From NCBI GenBank assembly GCA_033980235.1, contig CM067072.1, positions 24,255,192 to 24,319,191 on the forward strand: a stretch of 64,000 bases of DNA. The letters run 5' to 3'. The notes under the pieces were generated by a model, which saw only the letters and a program-made list of their open reading frames with translations, made no database searches and was not told the origin of the DNA. This document shows, piece by piece, positions 36,102 to 48,649 of this stretch. Each line of letters begins with the position of its first letter. Position 1 is the stretch's first letter. The position numbers and the translations under genes were made by a program. This DNA is from Diadema setosum. Taxonomy: Eukaryota; Echinodermata; Echinoidea; Diadematoida; Diadematidae.

Positions 36102-38976
36102 TTCCAATAGTCACCAAAAGTATTATTTTCAAGGATGAAATGTCAAGTAAAGTTTTCACCTTTTAGATAATTTACAAACAGCGGAAAACACTTTTATTAC
36201 TCTGTTTATAATGGTGTGTGCTTAACCTATCCATATGAATATAAGTTGTACAATTAACTACTTTGTATACCCATTATTTTCCTGGGAAGAAAATGCGCAG
36301 TATGTAATAAATAATCCCCCTTGAAGCTCAGTCAAGCTAACATACTAACAAAACAAAATTTGTAGACTAGGGTGTATTTCTAAAAATCATGCATACCTCC
36401 TTCACTAAAATTCTTCAAATGTAAAAGGTTTATTAATGTATGAAAGAGACACACAGAGAGAGAGGGAAAGAAAGACATTTGAGACATGCATTGTATTAGA
36501 CATGAACCATATTCATACAATCATAATAATCCCCTTTTTCTGTACTATAGCTATTTAATTTGTTTTTTCAAAGTTCTGCAACAGATCCCAAATCAATAAT
36601 ATCAGCAAATTCTAAGAGAGTGTTGTGCTATTGTTTTGATTCGAATAAACACAAGTAAATAAATAAAGATGACAACAACCATTTTAACACCCAGCTTAAC
36701 CCTTATGTGCAAGAACAATTTAATATTGGGTGGTAGAAGGCTGCACCACACATTCTTTCTAGAGTATGTGTTTGGCCCTGATGCCTACCACCCAACGTTC
36801 TACTGCCACGGAAGCCTTAAAAGATTTCAACGATTTAACAACTTTACTTGAAAAGCTTTCTTCAATAGCATCCAGTAGGCCTTTAAGATCAATTCAAATT
36901 TGACATGGTTGTAAGGTTAGCAAGCCTGCTCAAGTATAGCAATGTGCCACAGTCTCAATCAGGACAGCCATAGTGACACAATGGGATTGAGGGGTATTAC
37001 ATAATCTCCATTCATTGACCATTACTTACCAGTCATCTGTGTCAATCGGAGAAGAAAGCATTCCAGCACAATCATCGCTCGGTTAACAAAACACATTAAA
37101 GGTTAAGTATCGCTTATTTGTAATATCAACATATGTTTCTTTTCATCTTTACACACAGTATATCAGGAAAAGAGATATCCTGCCCGAAATGAAAACTAGC
37201 TCAAGGCATTCCATATTTCTATAAAGCCGAAACAAATGGGGGAAATAAAGGCACAGAGCTCTGGTGCTAGAATGTGCATTTCCATCAAGCTCTTGAAATT
37301 TGGGGTACATGAATAATTCATTCACCATGCATTCCTGCGAGGCACACACTCTAGACAATGTCCACTCAAATAGTAGAGTGTTAATGTATCCCCACTCTCT
37401 CCACCCATGAGAGAACTGCTGTAAGTGTTGGCCTTAGAGGGGAAAGTCTCAGCTACGGCTGTAGTAAAAAGGGAAGATTTGACGATGATATGTCTGATTG
37501 ATTGTTATCCTTGCAGGCTAACAGGTATGTGGATAGGGACACGGGGATTATCATGAACCTTCCCAAAGCAGTCATTTGCCACATCATACACACAGCAGTA
37601 TTTGGTAGATCTGCATAGTTCCTCGCTGCAAATCTCTGTATTAAACCTCTTAGACTACATGATGAGGCAAAATATGAGACCTCTAGCTGTATTTCAGGTT
37701 CTCTCTCTTTCTTCCTATTTTTCTTACTTTTTTAATGTTCAGAAATGAGATTTGCGAAGAGCAAAATTTATTTCTCACCTGTATCTTCATACAATGTATG
37801 TTGCATTTATTGATTTGTTTCCTGGGGGAAAAATTGATAAAATTATTTACTGTAATAGAAAGAAATGTACAAGCAAAAAAGGTATCATATATCATGTAGT
37901 TAATATATCTTTCCCTAAGACAAAAAAAAATACAACAACCTAATTTAGAGTTTAAGCTTTTATCATCATCTATAATAGCCATGCTTGTCCATAAACCATA
38001 ATGTGAACTAAAAAATCATTTGCTATTTCTAGTAACCTGTCTCTATCTACCAGGTTTTTTCTACAGACAAACAGAAGAAGTTGTCTTTTACAAGTGCCAC
38101 TATTCTAAAGAAAGTCAAGAGATATTTTTATACGCAAAATCTCATGAAATATCAAAAAAGTTGTGACAGTATATTGATTAATAACCCATGTCATTCTGCA
38201 TCATTTTATGTGTAATTCATAACATTCATAATGGTCATGTGACTGCAATTTCACTCGTGTCTCACTTTACATTCTTTTGCATTACACACAGAATGACCAA
38301 ACAGGCTGTATTCTAACATGCACAGCAATCGACAAAACACAATAGCAAGCCCATACTGACTTCATGACACACACGTGCCCCACAACTGAGAATGTGCGAG
38401 TCCATACATGTATCGGCACATGTACATTGCAAACTGTTGAATAGCCCAAGGATTAGACCCCAGCATCTTGAAGACAAGGCCCCTTCGCTATTGTGTGTTA
38501 TTGATTGATCCGCACCCCAACAAATGCATGTGGTTCTTTTCAGGTGAATGAAACGCATCCAGGACTCTGTAAAATGAATGGAGCCAGGACACTATAAAAT
38601 GAATGGAGCCTATGCTGGCAGCTTTCACGGATTCACAGAAACTGGAGATACAATAACATTCACAAGGAAGCAAACAAGGCATGCTATAAGATACAAACAT
38701 GAATGACCTATCAACTCCAACAAACCACATTTCTTTTTCTTTCTTTCTTTTTTTGGTAGTGTTTATGTATTGAATTCTGTTTGTAAAAAAAAAAATATCA
38801 TCAGCATTTCATATTAAAGGTAGATCAATCTAAAATTATCTTTTAAAATTTGAGATCTCTATTGTTCAATATGTGTGTTTTTTAAAAGGATTATTTGTTA
38901 TGGTTGTAGAATTGTCAGAAGTCTCTTTAATGCTACATTGATAGGTGATTCTGAAACTGGCAACACATTCCCTAAG
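36102..38976. other. Unannotated AT-rich DNA
   Basis: No exon, RNA gene or convincing inverted repeat. A short direct duplication (CCAGGACTCTGTAAAATGAA / CCAGGACACTATAAAATGAA) lies at 38561-38612. Confidence 0.4.
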
Positions 38977-39074
38977 TTTAGCCCATTGAAGACTAGTCCC
39001 GAGTATACTCTGGCAGTTGTCTATGGGAAATGTGTGTTCTAAATAGTAAAGTCAGCCCATCCTAAACAGGCTAA
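38977..39074 (-). mobile_element. 90 bp hairpin element, family B copy 7 (reverse)
   Basis: Ends TTTAGCCCATTGAAGACTAG and CCATCCTAAACAGGCTAAAG. It has CCCGAGTATACTCTGG (one change from the palindrome) and the reverse core TGTCTATGGGAAATGTGTGT. TTAA has decayed at both ends, so this looks like an older copy. Confidence 0.8.
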
Positions 39075-39313
39075 AGTTACTGTTTCTCTCTCTATGATGC
39101 AAAAGTTTGCAAATTTCTTTCTAAATCTATTAAGAATTGATGCAATCTACCAGTTCCTTTTATTTCTGTCAAATATCAGGACATGCACTAAAATTTAGAG
39201 GTGCCAATCTCATGATGACAAGATGATAAATCTCTTAAGGACTGGATGGTTTAAATTTGCTCCAAAAACAACAAACAGCTAGGGTTGAGGCACTGGCATA
39301 AAATACACAGACT

Positions 39314-39586
39314 CAGAGACTCCAACTCTCCCGTTTTCGACGGGAGATCTCCCGCCGAAAATTTATTTTTGCAAAATCTCCCGTTCTCCCGCTTGAGATT
39401 TAATTTCTCCCGCCCTGGCTCTTTGTCTCCCGTTGGAAATGATTTCTCACTTATTTCGATCGTATGTTGAAAAAATAAGCCTTAGATAGCACCAGAGAGC
39501 ATCTAGAACCCTGGAATCTCCCGTTTGCTAGGGGTTTCAGCTGGGAGAATCTCCAGATCAGAAGGTGCTTTGGGTTGGAGTCTCTG
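39314..39586. mobile_element. 273 bp MITE with CAGAGACTCCAAC ends
   Basis: The ends CAGAGACTCCAAC and GTTGGAGTCTCTG are exact 13 bp inverted repeats, flanked by CAGACT on both sides (39308-39313 and 39587-39592). TCTCCCG recurs at least five times inside, and CGGGAGATCTCCCG at 39340-39353 is a perfect palindrome. The superfamily is not assigned. The duplication length fits none of TA or TTAA. Confidence 0.82.
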
Positions 39587-40661
39587 CAGACTTAAAACTG
39601 AATCATATTGCCACAGATGTCATACTAATCTTACCACATCAATCTGTATCATGGGTGCAATTTCCTTTTACGATTTTGTTGGATTTCAAAATCTCATATG
39701 TAGCAAAACAAAAACAAAAGAGAGAGACTTTGCCATCAACGAAGTGATGGGGCATCATCCTTCATAACAATACTTTCAGCATTTTCAGAGTGAAAAAACA
39801 GAACAGAGCAAAAAAACAAAAACACTAGAGTCAGAACTTAAAGCCATTTTACAAAAACGCCAAATCCTCTCATCAGCACAGCATCCTTTCTCCCACTCCC
39901 CCTTTAAAAAAAAAAAAAAAAAAGTGTTTTGCACAGCTGAGAATGTCATCACAAAGACAATTATATGCATTTTGGGCGACAATATAACATAGGGGCAGGA
40001 GGCTTGAGCAGAAACACCCTCCAGTCTGGTGGGGAACACTCCCGACAGTCGACACCGACGATCAGGTGTCACGATGAGGGAGCTGATGTCTCCAAAAATA
40101 GCCCCTCTGCTGGCATTCGCGCACCTCTGGGGTATAGCAGCAGAGCTGCGCAGTCGGGGCTGGATGCATCAATACCACAGGTGACTACACACAGGATTTA
40201 ACTTGCGCTTGGATGTGCACGTACGTGTGCTCCGCAGAACTCAATCTTGCGATGCTACATCGTTATATGCTGCATACGTGGTTTATTTCCCTGTGTTTCT
40301 ATTCTTGTGAATTTTGCAAATGGACTGGTATTCACAAACTCAACAACTCATGCAAACACTGCCTGTTGATGTAACAAATGTGCTGGACATCGAAATCCAA
40401 TGTGTGACATCACTTTAAAGTTTTTTTCCTGATAGCGGGTATGCTTCTCATGCATCTCATTTGCTGTTGTTCTCAACTGCAAATTACTCCGGAAATTGAC
40501 TGAGTCCCAATTCACGAAATATATGGAATATATCATAATAAACCCAATCAAAAGGGTTCCTTAAACCATGTTCACTATCAGAGACACTCTGAATGCAAAA
40601 AAAAAAAAATATCGTAAACAACTTGGTGATTGATTTTTCTTGCATAAAGGCAGCACAGCTA

Positions 40662-41089
40662 CAGTTGAACCTCTCTTATCCGGCCTCCCTTTATCCTGAT
40701 CTCTCTATTATACGGACGCAATCTCGCCGTGATTTTTTTTTTTAATAATTACGGGAGGAAAGGGGGATTCCCAACTCCTTGAGAACTCCTACACAAACAC
40801 ACATGAATTACATATTCTTAATAATTATTTTGGTAAATCATCCCAAGAATTATAAAAGAAAATGATTTCATTCTTGCAAACACAAACCTCTATTTTTGGG
40901 TCTGTTACTGAGTGTAACAATGAAAAGGTTGCAGTATACACATTACTACATGTGGTACTATAATGGGCTACATCAGTACATGTGTATGTATACGTACATG
41001 TATAAAGCATTGAGTCTCCCGTATCCGGCCAAATCCCTTATCCGGATGAGCCCCGGTCCCAACTTGTCTGGATACGAGAGGTTCAACTG
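40662..41089 (-). mobile_element. pogo/Tigger-like MITE, copy 2 (inverted relative to copy 1)
   Basis: TA at 40660-40661 and 41090-41091. The inverted ends are CAGTTGAACCTCTCTTATCC and GGATACGAGAGGTTCAACTG. Read on the minus strand it aligns along its whole length with 27892-28330, including GGGACCGGGGCTCATCCGGA and the interior GTTACACTCAGTAACAGACC region. No transposase ORF. Confidence 0.9.
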
Positions 41090-42668
41090 TACTTCATCCA
41101 TGACATCTCATTTTTTAAGTCATTTTCAAATACATCCCTTTTCTAGGATCACGTTACATTACCAAAGAAAAACAAACATGTCTCTTACTTCATAAGAGGT
41201 TGAAAGAAAATTTTACGTATTTAGTGTTTTTGACATTTCAGGAGTTATGTTTAATACTTAGAATAAAAAGAACACCCAAATCCTGATCAAGTCCATACTC
41301 GAAGGATCCTAAGTTTATTTATCTTTTGACTCTTCTGTTGTCATGACAATTTAACTGCATGTTTTAGAGCTTGCTGTATGCAAGACATATATGCTAGACT
41401 GTGTGTGTATCTATCTGATATTAATGCCATATTTCTGTGGTACAAGGTTTTTTCCTTGTATTTTTTTTTTTTTGGGGGGGGGGGGGCAACTACTAATTTA
41501 CAATCAACATCATGCACAGATATTGCCTTCAACTCAACAGTGAAACTCACACAAACAATCTTGCTTTGAAAAACACTGATTTTAACATTCTCACATTCCA
41601 ACACTGAAATTCTTGATTGCAACTTTAATCATTCACGCAACTGTTAAACAGGTCCCAACACACAAAATAGATGCCAGATAAACAGTACTATTGGCACTGA
41701 TCATTTCTCAGTTTGTATACATGACTAATCACCATAAAGCACCATCCAATCCTTCCTGAACAAACTCAAAATCCTGAATTCAAACTGTAGGCACACTCCT
41801 CCTCACAGGAATAATCCTAAATCCTAATCCCAAATCCCAAAATACCAGTGGCGCCATTAGAAGAAAATTGGAAACCCCCGCAAACTGGGCATTAGGCTAA
41901 ATGGCCGTTTACCCAATTGCCGTCTGTCATATCGAGCAACATTCGCAGGCTGCTCTGCACGCATACATTGTATCTCCCACAACGTAGGAAGGCACCCGGC
42001 CACCCACATTAGGATAAAAGATTGAAGCCTACAGATTGCCAAGTAATGAATATTTGGAGGCACAAGTCTCCAGAGATCTCCTTCTGTTTACACCGCTAAA
42101 CTGCTGATTTCAGCCAGGAGAACGGTAACGGGAGAAGATATCGAAGTGCCCTGCCCTCATCCCCCCTTCTCCATCTTTCATGCCATCTTGAGTACAGCAC
42201 TATTCAACTTTGCTTCAAGGCAGCATGAAACATCAAAGAAAAGTACAGCAGTGTAACAATTTTCCAGACTAATTTGGCTTCTACACCAGTCACAAAATGC
42301 CATAGAACATCTGGCTAATATTGTCATCGACAACAATTCAATACAACAAGCTTTGCTTTGCACAGAATATCAATGTTTGAAATCTTTTGACGTGGCACTC
42401 TTTTCTATTTCATTGTGTTGCTGGGAACAGCAGAAGTTGTTTGATACATGGTCGAGCCTCGGGCAATTGGCTTGCTGCAGCCAACCTTTTGTGAGGAAAG
42501 AACGCCCGCGACTTGAATACATCTTAAACTGCCCTATTCCTGAGAGAGCATCACGTATCATCACATGATTAACATCATGCATCATAGGCAAAAACACTTC
42601 TCAGCTCAGTTTCTGGAGTATCGTGAAAGACTGCAATGTTTGTGATGCACGTCAGTTTTGCAGAATTG

Positions 42669-43044
42669 TTAAAGGTCCAGTTTACCTTTGGAAGCAGTGA
42701 TTTAATTTTTTTTTCAAGATATCACGTTTGATGCATATGTGTAGGTTTGTTGTATCACAAAATACCCTCATACCATATCAAATTTTTGCAATAAAGCCTA
42801 AAATATAAGGAGTTATCAGTATTTTTCTCAATAAACCATAACTGTAGATGGTTTAGTCTGGAAACATTTTTCATTATAACTATTGTTCACATTTTGTGTA
42901 TTCAAGAATACTTAACATCAATAATACAGATTCAAATTTTTACAGTGGTCATTTCTATCTCTAACTCACATTTTATAACTATTTTAAAGCACTATTAAAT
43001 GCTGGATTTTTGTTGCATCAGCAAATAGTAAATTATGCCTTTAA
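42669..43044. mobile_element. 376 bp TTAA MITE
   Basis: TTAA at 42669-42672 and 43041-43044. The ends AAAGGTCCAGTTTACCTTTG and the complement of GCAAATAGTAAATTATGCCT match imperfectly (AAAGG, then TTTAC). AT-rich interior without an ORF. Confidence 0.6.
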
Positions 43045-46000
43045 TCTGGAGCTCAGTCCTTGCAACTTAAACATGATCTGGGGGCAAAAATAGACTCAGT
43101 TGTCACTGCATCCAATCCTGGATGCCACATAAACTTTAAGATTTCTACAATCTGCCTCTCACTTCAATTACTAGAATACTTCTTGATGTCTGGGTAACAT
43201 TTTGCTCATCATGGGAAGTCTCATATTTCTGGCAATGAGAAGGTGCAAAAATAACCCAGAGTAAACATTAAATCTGATCCTTCTATGGCAGAATTCTAAT
43301 CAGCAGACAATCTGGTGGCAGTGGTGGTGACAGTGGTGTCAGTGGAGGGTGGCACGTTACAGCAACCACCTCCCTCTCCAAGTGCATTGACTCTAGAGCA
43401 CAACCTGCATTTCGACGGTCGAGTGGAACGCGGCACAGCAGCGGCAACCAAATATGAAGCACTCCCTCTTCCATTCACTGCACGACAGTGCGTGAGAACA
43501 GCTACCTCCTTTGGATAATGAATTAACAAGTATACTGGTATTGAACATGGAAAAGCGGGATTTCATACATGGTAGTCTTTCTCCCCAAGTAATATAAATT
43601 TGTTGCTTGTATCTGGAGTATTATATGAGAGTGCTAAGAAATGTAGGTCATAAATACTCCTGCAAAGAATCTCTTTGTACCAAGCCAAAAGAATGGCAAT
43701 AACTCAAGTTTGGTTGACTGCATCAAGAAAAAATAAACGCACAACAGAAATTTAATATGGAGGCACTGACTGCTTCCAACTTAGTCATCTCGTCTTGTAC
43801 CCTTGAAATACATTTTTAAACCAAATGGGTAATTGCCCTTATATAGAGATGCCTTGTATCTAAAATGAATATGATGAAAGTGGAAGAATACCAGTCTACA
43901 CTGTCAATGTTCATTTCTGTCAGTATGAAGTGAAGTGACAGTTAGAAATATAAAAGGTCATGGGAGCTGGGAGTCTCTTGCAAGAATCCACATGTGGTCA
44001 ACATTTGGAGATGTACTGAAATGTGTTGTTGTGCAATGTATGCATGTCCCTGAGAATAATTAAATAAGATACATTATGATAGTCTACATAAACAAGCACA
44101 GTAAGTTACGCTACCAAAGGATGACTTGCAATAAAAATATCTTGGGCTGGGGTTCGCAAAAGATTACCACTGTCACTGGTGCTGTGTCAATAGTGTCAAA
44201 GTAAAATTCAATTTCCTCATGCTCTTGCTTGTAGACGGGGACGGAAGGTCAGTTGACACACCTGTAGTTTGTGACAGGTGTTTGAACGAGCAAGACGGAC
44301 AATAGCATATATCGTAAGCCTGACACCTTGCACACACAGAATGATCGCTTGTTGACACAAAACTATGACGTGATGGATTGAGTTTGGCAACGTGTACAGA
44401 AGAGCAAAGACACTCAAACTACAGTGTATCTTCATTCAGCTCTATTTGAACTCAGGAAAAAGTCTTGAGTGAAAATTTATTTATTTTTTGTTTGTTCCTT
44501 GTATGACGGCAGTGAGTAAAAGTTGTCTCCAAGATTCAAGTGAAATTCACTTAGTGCTTGTTGACCCCTAAAGGCATACAATTTGTACAGTCACTGTGAT
44601 AGTTGACAAATTTTCACATTGAGCCAATTTCAGTCAAATTCCTATATTCACATCATTGCAGATAAGGGTATTTTTGCATACAGTATTTTGTCACTTTTCA
44701 AAAGTATTCTTCTCTAAAATTGTTTCTGCCATTCAATCTTCAATGAGACTGAGTTACTCTTGCACTCATACAAACTCTATGACTCAATGCTTTTTTTAAA
44801 GCAAGATTGGATTGCAGTCAATGTCCCGGATGGCATGGCATTCGGTCAACGGAAGCATTTCACTCAGCTCCCCTCAACCCCTCTCGTGAAACGACCACTG
44901 CGACTGAAACAGAACACCAACAGAATCCTACTTTATATCCAATAACTCCCCTAAACTTCGGTGGCCACCAGTTGAGGTGATGTAAGGCCCTTCATTCCGC
45001 TATCCAGTGATCCTATGTAATCCGAGCCAAAAACGTCAATTGGAGATGTTATCGCCGAGAAAAAAAAAAAGGAGAAAAAAAATGAAGATGTTCTCTTGCA
45101 TCTCTGCACTCAGCTCACTAGTAATATTCCTTTACAATGCATCCTGTTCTGTTTTTATGCATGTGTCGTCAGAGAAATGCTTCTATTTTTGGTGCCCTTA
45201 CTGATGCTGTGTCCTATCATGTGGTTGGTGAGCAAGAAACTGTTGCCATTATCATCACAGTCTATCAAGAATTGCTTTAAAATTTGCATTTGTATCCAGA
45301 GTAGATATATGTACACACACTAAAATACTATGTACCAAGTGCAGAGTTTAGGCAAAAATTCTATTCTGCTTTTGCAATCTATGATCTCTTGTCTATATTT
45401 ACACATCCACAGAATATCTAAATCACATGAACAAATCCTATATACATGAACAATCCCTATTAACAAATGATTTACTTATTTTCCTTATTGTATCTGGACA
45501 AGCTTCTACTTGGGCAGACCTGATGTGTTAAACTAGTGTGTTATCACATGAACAATGATACTGACGAGTGTTGCAACTGCAAAAATTGTAATAGTCTTTG
45601 TAATCATAATGAATGCCATGATTATGTTTGTTAATATTCATTTATTAAAACATGAATTCCCAGCACACGTAAAACTGGTTTATGGCATCTACATTATAAT
45701 AGACCTATCCATGATACACCTCTGCCATGATAGCTGGTCGTATTTCAAGTTCCTGCACCTCATGTGTGATGTACAATATCCCCTTTCCCCTGCATGGACA
45801 CCATAGTATTTTAATAACAAACATATGGGCACACGACTCAGTGTCTCCAGCATAATCATTTCTTGAATGTTCGGCAAGTCTCATAACATGTTCGATATTC
45901 CATGCTTTCACGGATTTCACACAAAATAAATATGGAAAAGAAGAAGCAAACTATACCGGCCACGGATGGCTTTGCATGAGCTATCAAAGGATGTGCACAC

Positions 46001-48222
46001 AAGAGTCTGTATCCATGCAAATTTGCCCGCCTCAGCAAACAAGAGTGCCAAATTTACAGGGTGGCGTGACAAACATTTGTCTCCACGTGTGATGTCAGGC
46101 GGTACACGCGCAAGGCGCTCGCTACAAATTGGGCACTTGCAATGTTTGCGCACAGTCTGTCGAAGCTTCCGACCATAACGCGATGAGTGTGCGTAATAAA
46201 ACAAGCCCGGTGAGAGCAAAAAATGGAGTGAGCGTTGAAGCACGGAATATGACTATGATGAATCTTCCCCTTGACTTTATTGATTTATTACATGGATTGG
46301 AATGAAATTCATATTCCTTTATCGTAGGCCAACTGCATTAACATCAAGGATAATGTGAGTTATCTTTCTTCCTGCCTTCCTGTTTTTATTCCCTTGAATA
46401 TTTTGTATTGCTGTCAACAACAAAAAAAAAAATAAACATGAAAGAATATTTCTTAGATTTTATGAACAAATCACATTTGATACAAGTTTCTAGTTGGAAG
46501 GGGAACAATTCTTAAATTCCTATTGAAATGAGCTACAGGAATAAGGAAATATGACGTTTTCGAGAGCTAGAAATGCACAAGAATTAAAAATGAGCTTCCA
46601 CTTTTGTCCGTCTTCATTTTCTTGTGGTCACAGACATGGCACATCCCACAGATTCAGTGGAGTCATTATCTGCGTACTTTGCAACCGACGACATTCACTG
46701 GAAGTGATGGAGGGGGGGAGGGGAGGGTTGTTCTCGACTGAGTGATTGCTTTGACTACTGAAGCATCTTCTGGCTCAACACCCAAAATTTTCCGCACTAC
46801 TGGGGATTGCAGCAGGGCATTTACGAGAGAATAAAGAATATAAAAAAAGGCTGTAATGAAATGAATGACATAAACATCACCCATCTACAGTGAAAATTTA
46901 AAGTGGCAATGTCAATGTAAATCATGTATGTAATTGAATCTTTCTCCTCTGCAAACTGCAGATTGCATGCTCCAGAATTTTCATGATCATTTGAATGTTG
47001 TGCTTTAATACTAATACATAATGCACATGTAATTTGTCAGTTTGGCCTTGGGCTAATGGAATAATTGTTCTCTGAAAACATCTATTTTTTTTTTTAAGTT
47101 TGTTTGCTTGTTGTTGCTCTATTTGGAATGGATTAATCCTTCTGGCACCACCATCTAAAAGGAGTTACAAAATAGAATGCAAAATCACACAGTAACTTTT
47201 TCAGGTTTAAATGCTGTCTGTCCCTGCCTGTCTCCATCTGACATACTTTGCAACCACACATTGTAGCTATTAATACCAAAAAACACACATATACACATAC
47301 ATACATACATGCAGTGGAAGAATGATGAAACTTGGCTTTGGCAGGTCTACATCTGTTAGGAATACTTGAAACATTTTCCGACAATTTACCTTCTCAAGAA
47401 AATTCTGGTAGTGCATGCCTTGAAAGCACTTCTTATCTCTTGGCTTTAAAATTGGAAATTAGGTTGGTTGAGATGTATACACGTACATGTTTGTACTTGT
47501 ACTTCTTGATTAAAGTGACTCTTACAAAATACATCTGTCAGCAACTATAGGAATTCCAAGATGACAGACATGAATGCATTTAAAAGAAAATTCGCTATTT
47601 GAACAATTGATGCTCAAAAAGCATTCTGAAACATTTGACTTCAAGCTTGACTGTAAGAGGGTAGTTAAAATTAGCACAGGTCAGTGTATCTAAAAATCAA
47701 GCTTCTACGCTGAGCCAAGTTGAAAGAGTTCTTATTATTCAATACTCCATTCATTCTTCATTTGTTTTACTGCACTGTGTGGGAAAACGGTCTAGTGTCA
47801 GCAATACTCTCTACGTAAAAATAAATCAAGTTTTTATGACGCAGAATTTTTATCCTTCCTGCAAAGGAGCAGAGGAGCCACAAGGAAAAAAAAGAAGACC
47901 TTTTTAACAGGATCTCAGGCAAAACTTGTGAAGTTTTGTATCTTGCAGGAAGAATGCTGCTTGCCTAGATGTACAAGCTACATGGAAATGCTGATGAGGG
48001 AAGGTGACTGCCATGAAACAAAATGCACTTGTTTCATGAAATTGTACTTTGAAACTTGTGAGGTTTTAAGACATGTAGAGATAATTCCCAGTGAAACCCT
48101 CTGCATTGACAGCAGAATGCCTGAAGGTTTAAAAAAACAAAAACAAAAAAAAAATCTGCACAGTGCTATTCCAAAGGCTATTATTGCCTCTTTCATTCTT
48201 CCTAAACCACACAATGTTTCAT
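43045..48222. other. Unannotated DNA
   Basis: No exon is accepted. Small CpG-containing patches occur at 43310-43500 and 45960-46200, with open frames on both strands but no recognisable domains or strong splice sites. AT-rich sequence otherwise. Confidence 0.4.
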
Positions 48223-48649
48223 TAAGAGCAACACCTGCTTCATTATATTTCCAGGAAACACACACACCCAAGTCTGGCACTTGAACTTTGTAAATGTGGG
48301 GAAAACACTTTTATACAAAGAAGCAGTCAGAAACTGTAACATCCAACACAGATAGGATATCATCATGTAGGAAAAAATGTTTTCCCCAAAAAAATGTGAA
48401 ATTTCAAAATGAAATATTTCTTATGCAATTTTTGTATCATTCTGTACAGAATATTTTTCTCTTTCTTTTGAAGTTTATTTACTTTTTGGGTGGATTTCCT
48501 CTTTAAGAGCAACATCTGTTTCAATATATTTCCAGGAAACACACACCCAAGTCTGGCACTTGAACTTTGTAAATGTGGGGAAAACCCTTGGCAGTTAGAA
48601 ACTGTAACATCCAAAACAGATAGGATATCATCATGCCTAGGAAAAACTC
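48223..48649 (+). repeat. Direct duplication of a 145-155 bp segment
   Basis: The segment starting AAGAGCAACACCTGCTTCA and running through CCAAGTCTGGCACTTGAAC to AGATAGGATATCATCATG is present at 48223-48378 and again at 48504-48649, about 280 bases apart. The second copy lacks a short piece after GGGGAAAAC. The similarity is high, so the duplication is fairly recent. Confidence 0.9.

Noticed and set aside
39965..40201. 78-codon Ser/Gly-rich plus frame ending near CAG-GTGACT
   Set aside because: The donor is weak, the acceptor unconvincing and no homologue is recognised. It could be revisited with RNA data.
43283..43529. Overlapping frames in a small CpG-rich patch
   Set aside because: Open on both strands, with no splice evidence or domain.
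45917..46243. 108-codon minus frame with several Cys (KCPICSERL)
   Set aside because: The spacing does not complete a zinc-binding pattern, and the frame is unsupported by splice sites.
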